Numbered from the stretch's first letter, positions 50,761 to 60,315 are shown. The stretch: DNA of 64,000 nucleotides from Armatimonadota bacterium (GCA_030601885.1 JAUWAU010000030.1:1-64000), one strand, 5' to 3'. Notes: generated by a model not told the origin, from the sequence alone. Program-made: numbers and translations.

Positions 50761-53721
50761 ATGCGCCTGGTCCATCGGCGAACTGGATTTGCCGCGATTG
50801 TCATTCTCCTCGCCCTCTCCAGCGGGCTGCATAGTGCCGAGCCGCCGCGCTGGGACTTCTCGGCGCTCCTGAGGCGGACGTGCCGCTTCGAGCGGCTGTA
50901 TGAGGCGCCGGGGCATCGGGTGGGGATGGCGTCGAGTCACGACCGGACACTGGCGAATGGGGATTCGGGTGGCTTCATCCGCGAGGAAGACGGGCGCTAC
51001 TTGATGGCCGACATCGAGGGCCCGGGCGCGGTGGTGCGTATTTGGTCGGCGAATCCGCATGGGAAGATATGGATCTACCTCGACGACGCTGCTGAGCCCC
51101 TGATCCATACCGAGTTTCGTCGGCTGTTTTTGGGCGACTTCCCGCCGTTTGTCGATCCCTTTGTGCACACGCTGAGCAAGGACGACGTGCGCTGCTACCA
51201 CTGGTCATACATCCCGATCCCGTTCGCCAAGTCGTGCCGCATCTACCGCGACCAGCGCTCATTCTTCCAGGCGACGTACGTGCAGTTCCCCGTCGGCACC
51301 GCGGTCGAGCCCCTCTCCCTGCCGCTGTCGCCGCGTCATCGGGAGACGCTTGGGCGGCTGGCGCTGCAGTTCGGCGACATAGGCGAAACGCCGCCCAGCG
51401 TGCGTGGTGAGAGGCGGGTGCTGCAGGCCAGGATCCCGGCGGGCCAGGAGCGGCGCCTTGTCGTGCTCCGCGGACCGGCGGTGATTCGCGGCCTGCGGCT
51501 CCAGTGGCCGGAGATGGATCGGCAGATCGGACGCATGGCGCTGTTGACCATGCGCTGGGACGGCGAGATGAGCCCGAGCGTCCGCGTCCCGCTCAGCGAC
51601 TCCTTCGGGAGCGGCTTCAAGAGCCTCGTCCTGGGCACGGACGAGGGCGGCATGGGATACTGCTACTTCCCGATGCCCTTTGAGAAGTCGGCGGTGCTCA
51701 GCATCGTGAACGAGAGCCCGGAGCCCCTGCGCGTGCACGGTGAGTTCGTCATCGAGCACGGGGTCCAGCTTCCGTCGCCGCTACGGACGTTTCACGCGAG
51801 CTGGCGGCGCGATCCGGAGACGCACCCGGCGTCAACCCGTGCCCACGAGCGCATCACTAACCCCGTGTGCGACCCGGCGCGAAATCACCTGGTAGCCGGG
51901 CAGAGGGGGCGCGGCCATTACGTCGGGACGCTGCACCATCGCTACGGTGGCTCGGAGGGGGATGAGTACGTGCTCGTGGATGGCGAGCCACCGCCAGGGT
52001 CGAGCCCCGGCACGGGCAACGAGGATTACTTCGACATGGCGTGGGGCCCGAAGACCATGGATGGCCCTCTCGCCGGGGGGATATCGGTGCTCGGCGTGGC
52101 CGAGTGCTTCCGCGCCCACTTGACGGATGCCATTGCGTTCGATGAGTCGCTGCGATTCAATTTCGAGGTCTTCTGCGGCAATACGGCTCGATACGACTAC
52201 GACTCCACCGCCTTCTGGTACCAGGAGGAGCCGCACGCGCCCCTCCCGGAGCTGCTCCCGGCGGCCGCGCGGAGATTCCGCACCCTGGGTCGGCCGCCCG
52301 ATCCGGAGTACGTGTATGAGCCGGATCCGAAGGCCGAGGGCTGGTGGCTCGGCACGCCGCATCTGCCAGTCGAAGGGGAGGCCCTCGAAGTGCTGAGCGC
52401 GAGCGGCCTGCGGCCGGTGCCGATGAACATGCTCGACGAAGGGCCGGACTGGAGCGGCGGCAGTCAGCTCTGCCAGAAGGCGGCCGATGCCGGGGCATCG
52501 TTCACCGTGAAGCTGCCTCCTGTGGACAGCGACGGCTGGCACTCGCTGAGGATTCGCTGGACAACCGGACCCGAGTACGGCCGGGTGCGGCTGCGGTCGA
52601 ACCGGCCGCACGAGTTGGGCGCGGTCGAGTGCTGCGCCCCGGAGCGCGGCGTCGTCGTTCGCGAAGTAGGCGCCGTGCAGCGCAGGAGGGGGGATGACGG
52701 CCAACTCACTGTCGAGGTCGTCGGCAAAGACCCGTCGGCCTCTTCCGCCTGGGCGGGCATCGACTGGCTGGCGCAGCCGCCGACGGTGCAGCCGGTGGAA
52801 GAGGTGGAGGTGGCCGGTCCGTTTGAAGTCAGGAGCGGCCACGTCGTGGCCGTTGAGAATCCCGTCTGGCGGAGCTGCCGCAAGCTTCCCGCGCCAACCC
52901 CAGGGCAGATCGCCGAGGCGCAGCGGCGTCGGCGGGCGCTGCCGCCAGCGGAAGCCCTGGCGCCCGCGTCGCCCGGAACCGGAGAGCGAAAGGGATATGC
53001 ACTGCGCGCCACTGTCCACGCTCCGGCCGGAGGCCTCTATCGCTTGGACTGGCGCAGCAACGTCCCTCCGCCGGACGCGATCACAGTGCACGGGGAACGG
53101 TGCGCGCTGGACCCTCGGCGCTTCTGCTTTCCCTCTCTTCGGGGCGAGAGGCCGCGGCGATTCTACGTTCCCCTGTCGGCCGGCAGCAATGAGCTGGTTT
53201 GGCAGGGCGTCTACGGGCCCCGTGACTGGGTCGCGCCGGTGCTCATGGGTACAGCGCCGCCGCCGGAGGGTGTGTTCGAGGGCGAGGATCTCATGGTGAA
53301 GCGCTACGAGGGCGGCGCGCCTCGACTGCAGCGCCTGCGCCTCGGCCCGGGCGGCTGGAGCGGACGCGGCCATCTGTGGTTCACGCCGCCGGGGGTCGGG
53401 AGCTTCTTCGAGGCCGTCGTGCTCGTGCGCAAGCCCGGCCGCAAAGTCGTCTCCGCCTACCTCACACACGCGTACAACTACGGCATCTTCCAGTTGAGCG
53501 TGGACGGGGAGCCGTTGGGCGAGCCGTACGATGGCTACCACGGGCTGGAGCCGGGCGACCGCACCGTGCTGCGCAGCAACGAGGTGGTGTTCGGGGAGCT
53601 CAACTTGTCGGCTGGAGATCACGTGGTGCGCTTCGAGGTGGTCGGCAAGAACGAGCAGTCGCGGGGATATATGATCGGCGTCGATGTGCTGATGGTGAAG
53701 CCGCTCGCAGCGGGGCGATAG
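50761..53721 (+). CDS. Secreted DUF2961 family protein
   Basis: 986 residues. ATG 50761 is preceded by GGGAGGTGAGGTGC; GTG 50752 in frame is less likely. Signal peptide: TGFAAIVILLALSSGLHSAE. The first 480 residues are a DUF2961 domain: GGFIREEDGRYLMADIEGPG, IWIYLDDAAEPLI and the diagnostic GTGNEDYFDMAWGP. DUF2961 proteins form jelly-roll hexamers and include fructan or arabinan-related GH172 enzymes. The C-terminal half repeats beta-sandwich domains (about 560-980) with PGVGSFFEAVVLVRKPGRKV at the end. Located between a GH28-like and a GHL10 protein. Substrate unknown. Confidence 0.75.
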   Translation: MRLVHRRTGFAAIVILLALSSGLHSAEPPRWDFSALLRRTCRFERLYEAPGHRVGMASSHDRTLANGDSGGFIREEDGRYLMADIEGPGAVVRIWSANPHGKIWIYLDDAAEPLIHTEFRRLFLGDFPPFVDPFVHTLSKDDVRCYHWSYIPIPFAKSCRIYRDQRSFFQATYVQFPVGTAVEPLSLPLSPRHRETLGRLALQFGDIGETPPSVRGERRVLQARIPAGQERRLVVLRGPAVIRGLRLQWPEMDRQIGRMALLTMRWDGEMSPSVRVPLSDSFGSGFKSLVLGTDEGGMGYCYFPMPFEKSAVLSIVNESPEPLRVHGEFVIEHGVQLPSPLRTFHASWRRDPETHPASTRAHERITNPVCDPARNHLVAGQRGRGHYVGTLHHRYGGSEGDEYVLVDGEPPPGSSPGTGNEDYFDMAWGPKTMDGPLAGGISVLGVAECFRAHLTDAIAFDESLRFNFEVFCGNTARYDYDSTAFWYQEEPHAPLPELLPAAARRFRTLGRPPDPEYVYEPDPKAEGWWLGTPHLPVEGEALEVLSASGLRPVPMNMLDEGPDWSGGSQLCQKAADAGASFTVKLPPVDSDGWHSLRIRWTTGPEYGRVRLRSNRPHELGAVECCAPERGVVVREVGAVQRRRGDDGQLTVEVVGKDPSASSAWAGIDWLAQPPTVQPVEEVEVAGPFEVRSGHVVAVENPVWRSCRKLPAPTPGQIAEAQRRRRALPPAEALAPASPGTGERKGYALRATVHAPAGGLYRLDWRSNVPPPDAITVHGERCALDPRRFCFPSLRGERPRRFYVPLSAGSNELVWQGVYGPRDWVAPVLMGTAPPPEGVFEGEDLMVKRYEGGAPRLQRLRLGPGGWSGRGHLWFTPPGVGSFFEAVVLVRKPGRKVVSAYLTHAYNYGIFQLSVDGEPLGEPYDGYHGLEPGDRTVLRSNEVVFGELNLSAGDHVVRFEVVGKNEQSRGYMIGVDVLMVKPLAAGR

Positions 53722-53917
53722 GTCGGGAGAGCGCTGGCAAGTCGGTGATGAAGACGGGTGCGGGAGCCGGCAGAGCGGCCCTCCTACAGACCGGCCTCGG
53801 GGTCCGTCGGCAAGCTTGAGTCGCCCTCCGCAGCGCCTCATTTCCCTCGACGCGGAGGGCCAGGCGGGGTCCAGCGCGAAGTAGTATCCAGCTTAGCACA
53901 CCGCTCGGGAGCAGGTG
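53722..53917. other. Short repeat-like spacer
   Basis: Contains GGCAGAGCGGCCCTCCTACA, akin to the dispersed GCCCTAC repeats. No gene. Confidence 0.35.
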
Positions 53918-56884
53918 ATGATCATGGCTCAACTTCGCAGCCTGATGGTCGGCGTTGGCCTCATCTGCGGGGGGTCGTGCCTCTTTGCGGCCGACATCGC
54001 GGTCGTGGAAGGCGAATACACCGCCGCGGAGCGCCCCTCGGAGGCCTCAGGCGTCCCGCGATGGGCCGAGAATGTGCTCACGGCCATGCGAGGCGTTGGC
54101 CTGGAAGCCGACCACATCAAAGATTCGGACATCGAGGAGAAGGGGCTCGACGCATATAAGCTGGTGATCTTCACCCACAACGGCACGATGACGGACGAGG
54201 AGCAGGACGTCATCGTTGAGTGGATAGGCTCGGGCGGAAAGGCGCTCTGCATCGGCAACGCCGGGCCGAAGGTGATGGCAGAGCTGGGTTTCAAGCACAC
54301 CGAGGGCTTCAAGACGCAATACCCGGGGCAGTTCGATTTCGTGGACTTCGCGGAAGGTGTGCTGCCCGGGGCGCCGGATCGGATGCGCCAGAATAGCTGG
54401 AACATCAGTGTGTGGGAGCTGACGGGCGAGGGCGAGACCGTTGCGTGGTGGATGGATTCGGAGCAGAAGCGCACCAAGTGGCCCGCGGTGCTGTTGTCCG
54501 ATAAGGCTCTGGTGATGGGGCACATCCTGACCGGCGACGATATGATCAATGCTCCAACATTTCTCTTCTCGGCGGTCAGCCACTTCCTACCGGAGGCCGG
54601 CAGGGCCGCCGCCGAGCGGGTGATTGAGGCGGCCGGCAACGCGGGGGATCCGTTCCCGCGCCTCTCCGCGCTGGCGAAGCAGGCCAAGTGGGCACGGCAG
54701 CCCTCGGCGGCGCAGGCGGAGGTGGTCAAAGCGCTGGACGGCGCTGGGACGCTGCTGATACAGGCGCGCCTGCTGGTTGCCTCCGGCGACTACGCGGAGG
54801 CGATCGCCATGGCGCGCCGGGCGGAGCAGCAGCACATCGAAGCGCTCCCCGCCCTGGCGGCCTCGCGTGAGGGCGAGATCCGCGCCATCTGGATCCATCC
54901 GTCCCGTGTCTGGGACAAGTGGGATGAGGCGTGCCGCGCCTGCGCTGAGGCCGGGCTGAACGCGCTCATCCCCATCGTTGCCGGAGGCTATTACGCATAC
55001 TATGACAGCGATGTGCTCCCGCGGATCCGGGGCTTCGAAGATCGCCCGGACCAGCTCGCGGAGTGCCTCAAGGCCGCCCGCAAGTACGGCCTCCAGGTCC
55101 ACCCGTGGCGGGTGAACTGGAACGCGAGTAACATGCGCGAAGAGGAGTTCGAGCAGCTCAAAGAGGCGGGCCGCCTGCAGCGCGATTACAACGGCGAGAT
55201 CCAGCGCTGGCTGTGTCCCTCCAACGAGGAGAATCAGAAGCTGGAGCTGGCCGCTATGGTGGAGATGGCCGAGAAGTATCCCGTGGACGGCATTCACTTC
55301 GACTACATTCGCTATCCCAACGAGTCCTGCTGCTACTGCGACACGTGCCGGACGGAGTTCGAGAACTGGCTGCACCGCAAAGTGGACGGGTGGCCGCTGT
55401 CGGCCTACAGTGGCGAACTCAAGGACAAGTACCGCAAGTTCCGCTGCAGCCAGATCACAAGACTGGTCGCCGCCGTGCACCGGGAGGCGCGGAAGGTTCG
55501 GCCGGACATCATCATCTCCGCCGCCGTCTTCCGGGGCTGGCCCCGGCCGTATACCACGGTTGGCCAGAACTGGGAGCTCTGGGTGAAGAAAGGCTACCTT
55601 GATTTCGTATCCCCGATGAACTACACCAATGACCTCGAGCTCTTCGTCAAACGGGTGGCCACCGACTCGGCCGCCGTCGCGAACCGCATTCCGCTGTCGA
55701 TGGGGATCGGCGCGTCGTCCTCAGCGTCTCAGATGCAATGGGCGGCGGAACTCGTCGAGCAGGCACTTGCCAGCGCGGGGCTCGGCGGTGACGGATTCAC
55801 CATCTTCTGTTATCGCGACGGGCTGAGCGACGCGATATTCCCCGGGATGCGCCAGGGCCTCACCCGCCACAGTACCTACCCGGGCGTGGGCGGCCCGAAG
55901 GTGACCATCTCCGCGCCGCCGGGCATAAACAGGCCGGGCATGCCTCGTGCGTATCGCCGGGGAGCAGAGCTGCGGCCACAGATCCACGTTTCGCTGGCTC
56001 TCCCCAGTGGGAGGATGGCTGAGCGCGTTCGCGGCCGCGTACAGCTCGAGACCGCGCACGGCGAGGTCCTTCGCGAACTGGAGACGTTCAACACGGCAGA
56101 AGAGCTGACGCTGGACACGCTCCTGGAAGGGTTGCACCCGCGCCGCTACCGCTTGGCCGTGCTCGGCCGCGCGCGCCGGGCCGCCGGGGACTGGATCCGG
56201 TTCAGCAAGCGCGGGCCGGTGATGGCAGTGCTCAGTGGGGCCGAGCTGGGGCGCATGGCCGCCTCGCAGAAGCCGCCGAGATTCATCGGCTCCGGCGTGA
56301 AGGTGGGGGTGTTCCAAGATGGTTATGGCGCGCCGGGGATCCTGCCGGTAGTGAGAGCGAGTGCCGGGTACACGGCCGAGTATCTCACGTCGCTGCGGCC
56401 GGCGTGGCTGGCTGCGTGTGACGTGGTGATACTGCCCCAGCCCCGCAGTACGGCGCCTCTGTCGCAGTCAGACTACGATGCCATCAAGGCTTACGTGAAA
56501 AACGGCGGCAAGGTGCTGCTGACTCATGACGCCGTGGGTTATCGGAGCTTCCCCGTGCTCTTTCCCAGCGTATGCCAAGGCGGCCGCAGGCACGTTGCCG
56601 AGACGCAGTTTACCATGGTGCTGCCCGATGAGACCCGGGAGCGCGGCGCCCACACCTACTACGATCACATCATTCTGCGGCCGGGACGGGCGTCGCGCGT
56701 GCTCGCCCGCGCCCCGGCCGGCAATGGCGATGCCCCGGTGGCGGTCGCCGGCCCGGTAGGAGCCGGACGCGTCGCCGCCACGGGGCTTGCGATAGGTTTG
56801 GCGTCCGACAACACTGACACCACGCCGACCCCGGAGGAGGCGCGGCTGCTGCGCCTCATGTTGAGCTCACTGGCGCAGAAGTAA
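53918..56884 (+). CDS. Secreted GHL10-type (family 10-like) glycosyl hydrolase with flanking ThuA/GATase-like domains
   Basis: 988 residues from ATG 53918 (GGGAGCAGGTG upstream) with a signal peptide (LRSLMVGVGLICGGSCLFAA). Residues 25-215 have a flavodoxin-like, ThuA/GATase-type fold (YKLVIFTHNGTMTDEEQDVI, GGKALCIGNAGPKV). A helical linker leads to the GHL10/DUF187 TIM barrel (about 320-640): IRAIWIHPSRVWDKWDEACR, NALIPIVAGGYYAYY, HPWRVNWNASNM, VDGIHFDYIRYP with the conserved acidic pair, and YLDFVSPMNYTND. The C-terminal domain again is GATase-like (CDVVILPQPRSTAPLSQSDY, NGGKVLLTHDAVGY). CYCDTCRTEFE adds a small Cys knuckle. Last of the five-gene secreted set. Confidence 0.75.
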   Translation: MIMAQLRSLMVGVGLICGGSCLFAADIAVVEGEYTAAERPSEASGVPRWAENVLTAMRGVGLEADHIKDSDIEEKGLDAYKLVIFTHNGTMTDEEQDVIVEWIGSGGKALCIGNAGPKVMAELGFKHTEGFKTQYPGQFDFVDFAEGVLPGAPDRMRQNSWNISVWELTGEGETVAWWMDSEQKRTKWPAVLLSDKALVMGHILTGDDMINAPTFLFSAVSHFLPEAGRAAAERVIEAAGNAGDPFPRLSALAKQAKWARQPSAAQAEVVKALDGAGTLLIQARLLVASGDYAEAIAMARRAEQQHIEALPALAASREGEIRAIWIHPSRVWDKWDEACRACAEAGLNALIPIVAGGYYAYYDSDVLPRIRGFEDRPDQLAECLKAARKYGLQVHPWRVNWNASNMREEEFEQLKEAGRLQRDYNGEIQRWLCPSNEENQKLELAAMVEMAEKYPVDGIHFDYIRYPNESCCYCDTCRTEFENWLHRKVDGWPLSAYSGELKDKYRKFRCSQITRLVAAVHREARKVRPDIIISAAVFRGWPRPYTTVGQNWELWVKKGYLDFVSPMNYTNDLELFVKRVATDSAAVANRIPLSMGIGASSSASQMQWAAELVEQALASAGLGGDGFTIFCYRDGLSDAIFPGMRQGLTRHSTYPGVGGPKVTISAPPGINRPGMPRAYRRGAELRPQIHVSLALPSGRMAERVRGRVQLETAHGEVLRELETFNTAEELTLDTLLEGLHPRRYRLAVLGRARRAAGDWIRFSKRGPVMAVLSGAELGRMAASQKPPRFIGSGVKVGVFQDGYGAPGILPVVRASAGYTAEYLTSLRPAWLAACDVVILPQPRSTAPLSQSDYDAIKAYVKNGGKVLLTHDAVGYRSFPVLFPSVCQGGRRHVAETQFTMVLPDETRERGAHTYYDHIILRPGRASRVLARAPAGNGDAPVAVAGPVGAGRVAATGLAIGLASDNTDTTPTPEEARLLRLMLSSLAQK

Positions 56885-57079
56885 GCGCTAACGTACCCTT
56901 CATGTGCCGCACGGGATGGAGTCAGCCGGAAGGCTGCGAGGTGATGAGGCGGTGGCCGGCAAGCCGCACTGGCTTCGGCTCAGAGGGATGAGGAGTTGAG
57001 TCTGGTCGGCGCGAGAACACTGCCGCCCGGCGGCGGCAGCCACAAAGCGGTCGCGCGCCATCGCATTGAGAAGGCTTCT
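56885..57079. other. Intergenic gap between convergent genes
   Basis: A GCCGCC-cggc-GGCGGC hairpin near 57024 is the only structure seen; it has no T-run. Confidence 0.3.
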
Positions 57080-57301
57080 CTAGACGCGGGACAGAGCCTC
57101 AGCACGTGTGGACACAACGTCCGGTTGGACAGCGCCCAACGCTGCTTCCGGGAATCTGGGTGGCAGCGGATACATGGGCCTGCCACACATTGGGCACGCG
57201 ATGCTGCTACGTTCGGTTGTGTCGGTGGGGGGCCTGCGCACGCGCTGGGTGCACCAGGCGCAAGCGAAGAGTTCGCCTTCTGCGTCCTCGGGTCCAGGCA
57301 T
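57080..57301 (-). CDS. Small zinc-ribbon protein
   Basis: 73 residues from ATG 57301, which has GGAGG five bases upstream. FACAWCTQRVRRPPT and SIACPMCGRPMYPLPPRF provide two C-x-x-C knuckles about 20 residues apart, a rubredoxin-like zinc ribbon. No membrane segment. The remaining residues are low in conserved features. Monocistronic as far as can be seen; 57302-57591 contains no other gene. Confidence 0.5.
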   Translation of the reverse strand: MPGPEDAEGELFACAWCTQRVRRPPTDTTERSSIACPMCGRPMYPLPPRFPEAALGAVQPDVVSTRAEALSRV

Positions 57302-57591
57302 TCGGTCCTCCGGGCGAGCGGTGTGGTGCCCACGCAGCATGCGCGCCTACTCATGGTACATCGGACGTTTGGGAACTTGGCTTGAGGAATGAGGCCCCGG
57401 CGCGCGCGTCCTAAGAGTTTATACCATACTTGTCTGCTGCTTCCGCATTGAATACCCGGCGAAATGCGTGTTTGAGAGTCCGCGGGCGCTCGTCCGCCTG
57501 GGGCCATGCGTCAGAAGATCGTAGAGCGGATGCCAGGGGACATCGTGGGGTCGTACGTCTGTGGCGCCTGCCGCGGAGCCGCCGACGGATA

Positions 57592-59187
57592 TCACTCGGT
57601 GACGATCCGCGCGAGGGCATCAACTATCGGGGAGTCCCAGTGCCGGCCGGCCTCGGCGTGCATGATATCCAGCGCGGTCTCCGGGCTTATGGCCTCGCGA
57701 TACGGCCTCCTCGACGTCATGGCGTCGAAGCAGCACGCCACGCCGACCATTCGGGCCATCAGGGGTATTTGCTCGCCGGCCAGTTCCGCTGGATAGCCGT
57801 GCCCATCGAGCCGCTCGTGGTGGTGGCGGATGCCGGCTGCTATGGGGCTGAGCAGAGCGATCCCGTGGACGATGCGGGCCCCAAGCTCCGGATGACGTTT
57901 GAAGGCGGTGAATTCGTCGGCGGAGAGACGCGTCCGCTTGTCGAACAGGTGGCTCGGCACTCCGACATTGCCCAGATCGTGAAGCAAGCCGGCCATTCGC
58001 AGGTACTGGCGCACGTCGCCGCCCAGCCTGAGCTGATCCGCCATCTGCGCGAGCAGGTCGGCAACGCGTGCCGAGTGGCCCGCTGTCCAGGGGCAGCGAT
58101 AGTCCACGGCCCTGGCAAGTGTTGCGGCGTAGTCCCAGACGGGGCTGTCCTCAGCAACCGGATCGAATGCACGCGCCTCGCTCACCAGAGCGGCTTCGAG
58201 GGAGTGCACCGCGCACCAGCCGCTCAGTTTCTCGAGCGTGCGCCAAAAGCGAGCCTCGGCCCCGGCGGCATCCACCGGGGGCTGCGAGAGCGGCGACAGT
58301 CGCAACCCCAGGGCTGCCAGCTCCACGTTCGGGGCCGCCGACGCCGCATAGATGAGGTCATCCGTTGGCTCCTCGGCGACAATCAAGCCCGTCACGCGTT
58401 GACCATCGGCCGGAGCGTGCTCGTGAAGCCAGCCAATATGTCGCAGCGTCTCGCCAACCACATTAACGCCGGCCCCGGGCTCAGCCACAGTAACGATCAC
58501 CAGGCGTCCGCTCTCTTGATCCCGGCATACTAAGGCTTCGCCAATGTCCGGAGGCAGGTCGGTGCTCGCCTGGATGTCCTCCGGGCCTATCAGCGACAAG
58601 TGGCGGTCGAACTCCACCACGCTCCAATGGTCGCGCACGAACTCAAGAAGTCCGGCCCGAGCAGGAATCTGCGCTGCCGGCACGAGGATGGGTGCCGGCT
58701 CGGGCGCGCCAAGAGCAGCCGCATAGACGCTCGCATCCGTGGCAACTACCTCGCGCTGCGCCGCCTCGGCCGGAGACACACGAGCGCGCGCCAGGATAGG
58801 AGCGGCGTCAGCCGCCTTGGCCCATACGTCCAAGTTGCTGAGTTTGAGGCCCAACGTGCCCGCCGGTATCTGAGCCGAGGGATCTTGAGCCTGGGCGTAG
58901 ACGCGCAGCTCGTCACGCTGCTCATCAGTCAATGCCACCGGGGCAGCAGCAGCGCGCGCGCTTCCGACCAGTTCTGCGCCTTCGGCGCTCACGGTCACAA
59001 ACAGCGCTCCGTCGCCGACGGCGATGTCGGGCAGGCCCTCCTCGGGAGGCGTCATTGGCCACAGGCCCTGGTCCAGAAAGTAGAGGACGCGGGCCTCGAA
59101 CGCTTCGCGCGCCGCCGCCTTGCTGCCGATCTTGGCAGTGGCGGTGACCGCCAGTATGTGCGCCTGGCGCGGCTCTTCGTTTGTCAT
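57592..59187 (-). CDS. HD-GYP domain protein with a degenerate NucS/DUF91-like domain
   Basis: 531 residues. The C-terminal 190 residues are an HD-GYP phosphodiesterase domain: TAGHSARVADLLAQ, AGLLHDLGNVGVPSHL with the metal-binding HD, HPELGARIV, and IRHHHERLDGHGYPAEL with the GYP signature, so cyclic di-GMP hydrolysis is likely. Residues about 180-320 resemble the DUF91/NucS nuclease fold (GRLVIVTVAEPGAGVNVVGE, LRHIGWLHEH, GLIVAEEPTDDLIYAAS), but the catalytic D and E-x-K are missing (VTVAEP in place of ELK), so this part is probably a nucleic-acid or ligand sensor. The first 150 residues are unrecognised. ATG 59187 chosen; 59202 is also possible. Confidence 0.8.
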   Translation of the reverse strand: MTNEEPRQAHILAVTATAKIGSKAAAREAFEARVLYFLDQGLWPMTPPEEGLPDIAVGDGALFVTVSAEGAELVGSARAAAAPVALTDEQRDELRVYAQAQDPSAQIPAGTLGLKLSNLDVWAKAADAAPILARARVSPAEAAQREVVATDASVYAAALGAPEPAPILVPAAQIPARAGLLEFVRDHWSVVEFDRHLSLIGPEDIQASTDLPPDIGEALVCRDQESGRLVIVTVAEPGAGVNVVGETLRHIGWLHEHAPADGQRVTGLIVAEEPTDDLIYAASAAPNVELAALGLRLSPLSQPPVDAAGAEARFWRTLEKLSGWCAVHSLEAALVSEARAFDPVAEDSPVWDYAATLARAVDYRCPWTAGHSARVADLLAQMADQLRLGGDVRQYLRMAGLLHDLGNVGVPSHLFDKRTRLSADEFTAFKRHPELGARIVHGIALLSPIAAGIRHHHERLDGHGYPAELAGEQIPLMARMVGVACCFDAMTSRRPYREAISPETALDIMHAEAGRHWDSPIVDALARIVTE

Positions 59188-59343
59188 CCTACCTGCCGCC
59201 ACTCATCACACTGGGCTACTGCCGGGCGGGCTGTACGTAGCAAAGGCTCTCTCTGGGGTCCAAAACGGACGTTTCGGCGATCGAAGGTGTGGAAGCGAAC
59301 TGCGAGGATGAGCGCCACCGTTGGCCGTATCGTTCGCTATCTG

Positions 59344-59512
59344 TAACGTATGTTAGCATACAAAGCGCCGCCGTCTGTGAGACACATTACCGCCCTTTCG
59401 GTGCCTGACGGCTATCCTTTTTGCGAGTCCTTCCCCTTAGCTCTCCTTGTGAGAGCCGCCGTCATCGTCAAGTTGGCCGGCCACACCAACACCGACGATG
59501 GCGGCTTTTTTT
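59344..59512 (+). ncRNA. Candidate structured RNA upstream of (and divergent from) the HD-GYP gene
   Basis: Between two minus-strand genes the plus strand shows a plausible promoter (TTGGCC at 59321, TAACGT at 59344, spacer 17), a GTATG-ttag-CATAC palindrome at 59348-59361, a GCCGTC...GACGGC hairpin followed by CCTTTTTGC, and a clear intrinsic terminator at 59454-59512. The 96-codon frame at 59350 runs through the terminator and is not protein-like. A regulatory RNA or attenuator is the best reading; family unknown. Confidence 0.35.
59454..59512 (+). terminator. Intrinsic terminator
   Basis: AGCCGCC-gtc-ATCGTC pairs with GACGAT-GGCGGCT (three-base bulge), closing a 24-base loop that itself contains GTTGG/CCAAC, and is followed by seven T residues on the plus strand. 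Confidence 0.65.
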
Positions 59513-59545
59513 CGCCTCATCGGCGTGGTAACATCGGCCGCGCCC

Positions 59546-59950
59546 TTACCCTTGCATCTCGGGCTCTTCGTCGTGCTCTGCCGCGAATAACAGGCGCTTC
59601 ACCACGTCCAGAAGATCGGCCGGCGCGAAGGGTTTCGTGAGATAGAAGTCCGCGCCGAGCTTCCAGCCCTCGGCGATGTGCTGGTCCTGAGACAGTACCG
59701 TCAGCATGATCACCGGCAGCTTCGCCGTCGTCTCGTCCCCGCGTATCGCCTGCAAGACATCCCAGCCATTTAGCTCCGGCATCACGACGTCCAGCACAAC
59801 GAGGTCGGGCTTTGCGTGCCAGATGCGCTCCATACCCTCCCGGCCGCTGCGCGCTTGCTCCACCGAGTACCCCGCGCTCTCCAGTGCCTTGCTGATGCTG
59901 CGGAGCACGTCGATATCGTCATCTATGACGAGAATGCGCTTCGATGTCAT
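59546..59950 (-). CDS. CheY-like single-domain response regulator
   Basis: 134 residues, a receiver domain only. The acidic triad is D10-D11-D12 in LVIDDDIDVL, phosphorylation site D54 in LVVLDVVMPELNGWD, switch Thr84 in MLTV and K106 in YLTKPF. No output domain. Its ATG overlaps the stop of the STAS gene (ATGA), so they are translated together. It probably signals to the STAS partner or to an unlinked output such as the HD-GYP protein. Confidence 0.92.
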   Translation of the reverse strand: MTSKRILVIDDDIDVLRSISKALESAGYSVEQARSGREGMERIWHAKPDLVVLDVVMPELNGWDVLQAIRGDETTAKLPVIMLTVLSQDQHIAEGWKLGADFYLTKPFAPADLLDVVKRLLFAAEHDEEPEMQG

Positions 59951-60303
59951 GTTGTCGCAAAACCTGCGATGCCTTCCTCCGGCGTGCGATGAAACTGCAA
60001 TATGGCGTCCAATCCCACGGTCTGTGCCGCTTTGAGGACGCTTCCGCTGGCGCCGGCCACTCGCAAATCCCCGCCTCGCGTTCGCAAGCGCGCCAGCGCC
60101 ACCAGCATCTGGCCGAACCCGCGACTGACGACGAACGTCGTATCCGTCAGATCGATCAACACGTACCGGGCACCAGATTCCACCAACTCGTCCAGAGCAG
60201 CGCGAAGCTGATCGACCCCTTGATCGCCTACGTCAACGTCTCCGATCACTCTCACTACCGCAACCTCGGTGGGCTCAGCGACGCGGCGTACGTTGATGTT
60301 CAC
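59947..60303 (-). CDS. STAS domain protein (anti-sigma factor antagonist type)
   Basis: 118 residues from GTG 60303, preceded by GAAGGGAATCAGCA. VAVVRVIGDVDV, YVLIDLTDTTFVVSRGFGQM and LRVAGASGSVLKAAQTVGLD follow the SpoIIAA/RsbV pattern, with S60 at the phosphorylated serine position. The usual D-S-S-G-L is V-S-R-G-F, so partner specificity may differ. Part of a minus-strand unit with the PHP gene, a small membrane protein and the response regulator. Confidence 0.9.
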   Translation of the reverse strand: MNINVRRVAEPTEVAVVRVIGDVDVGDQGVDQLRAALDELVESGARYVLIDLTDTTFVVSRGFGQMLVALARLRTRGGDLRVAGASGSVLKAAQTVGLDAILQFHRTPEEGIAGFATT

Positions 60304-60315
60304 TGCTGATTCCCT

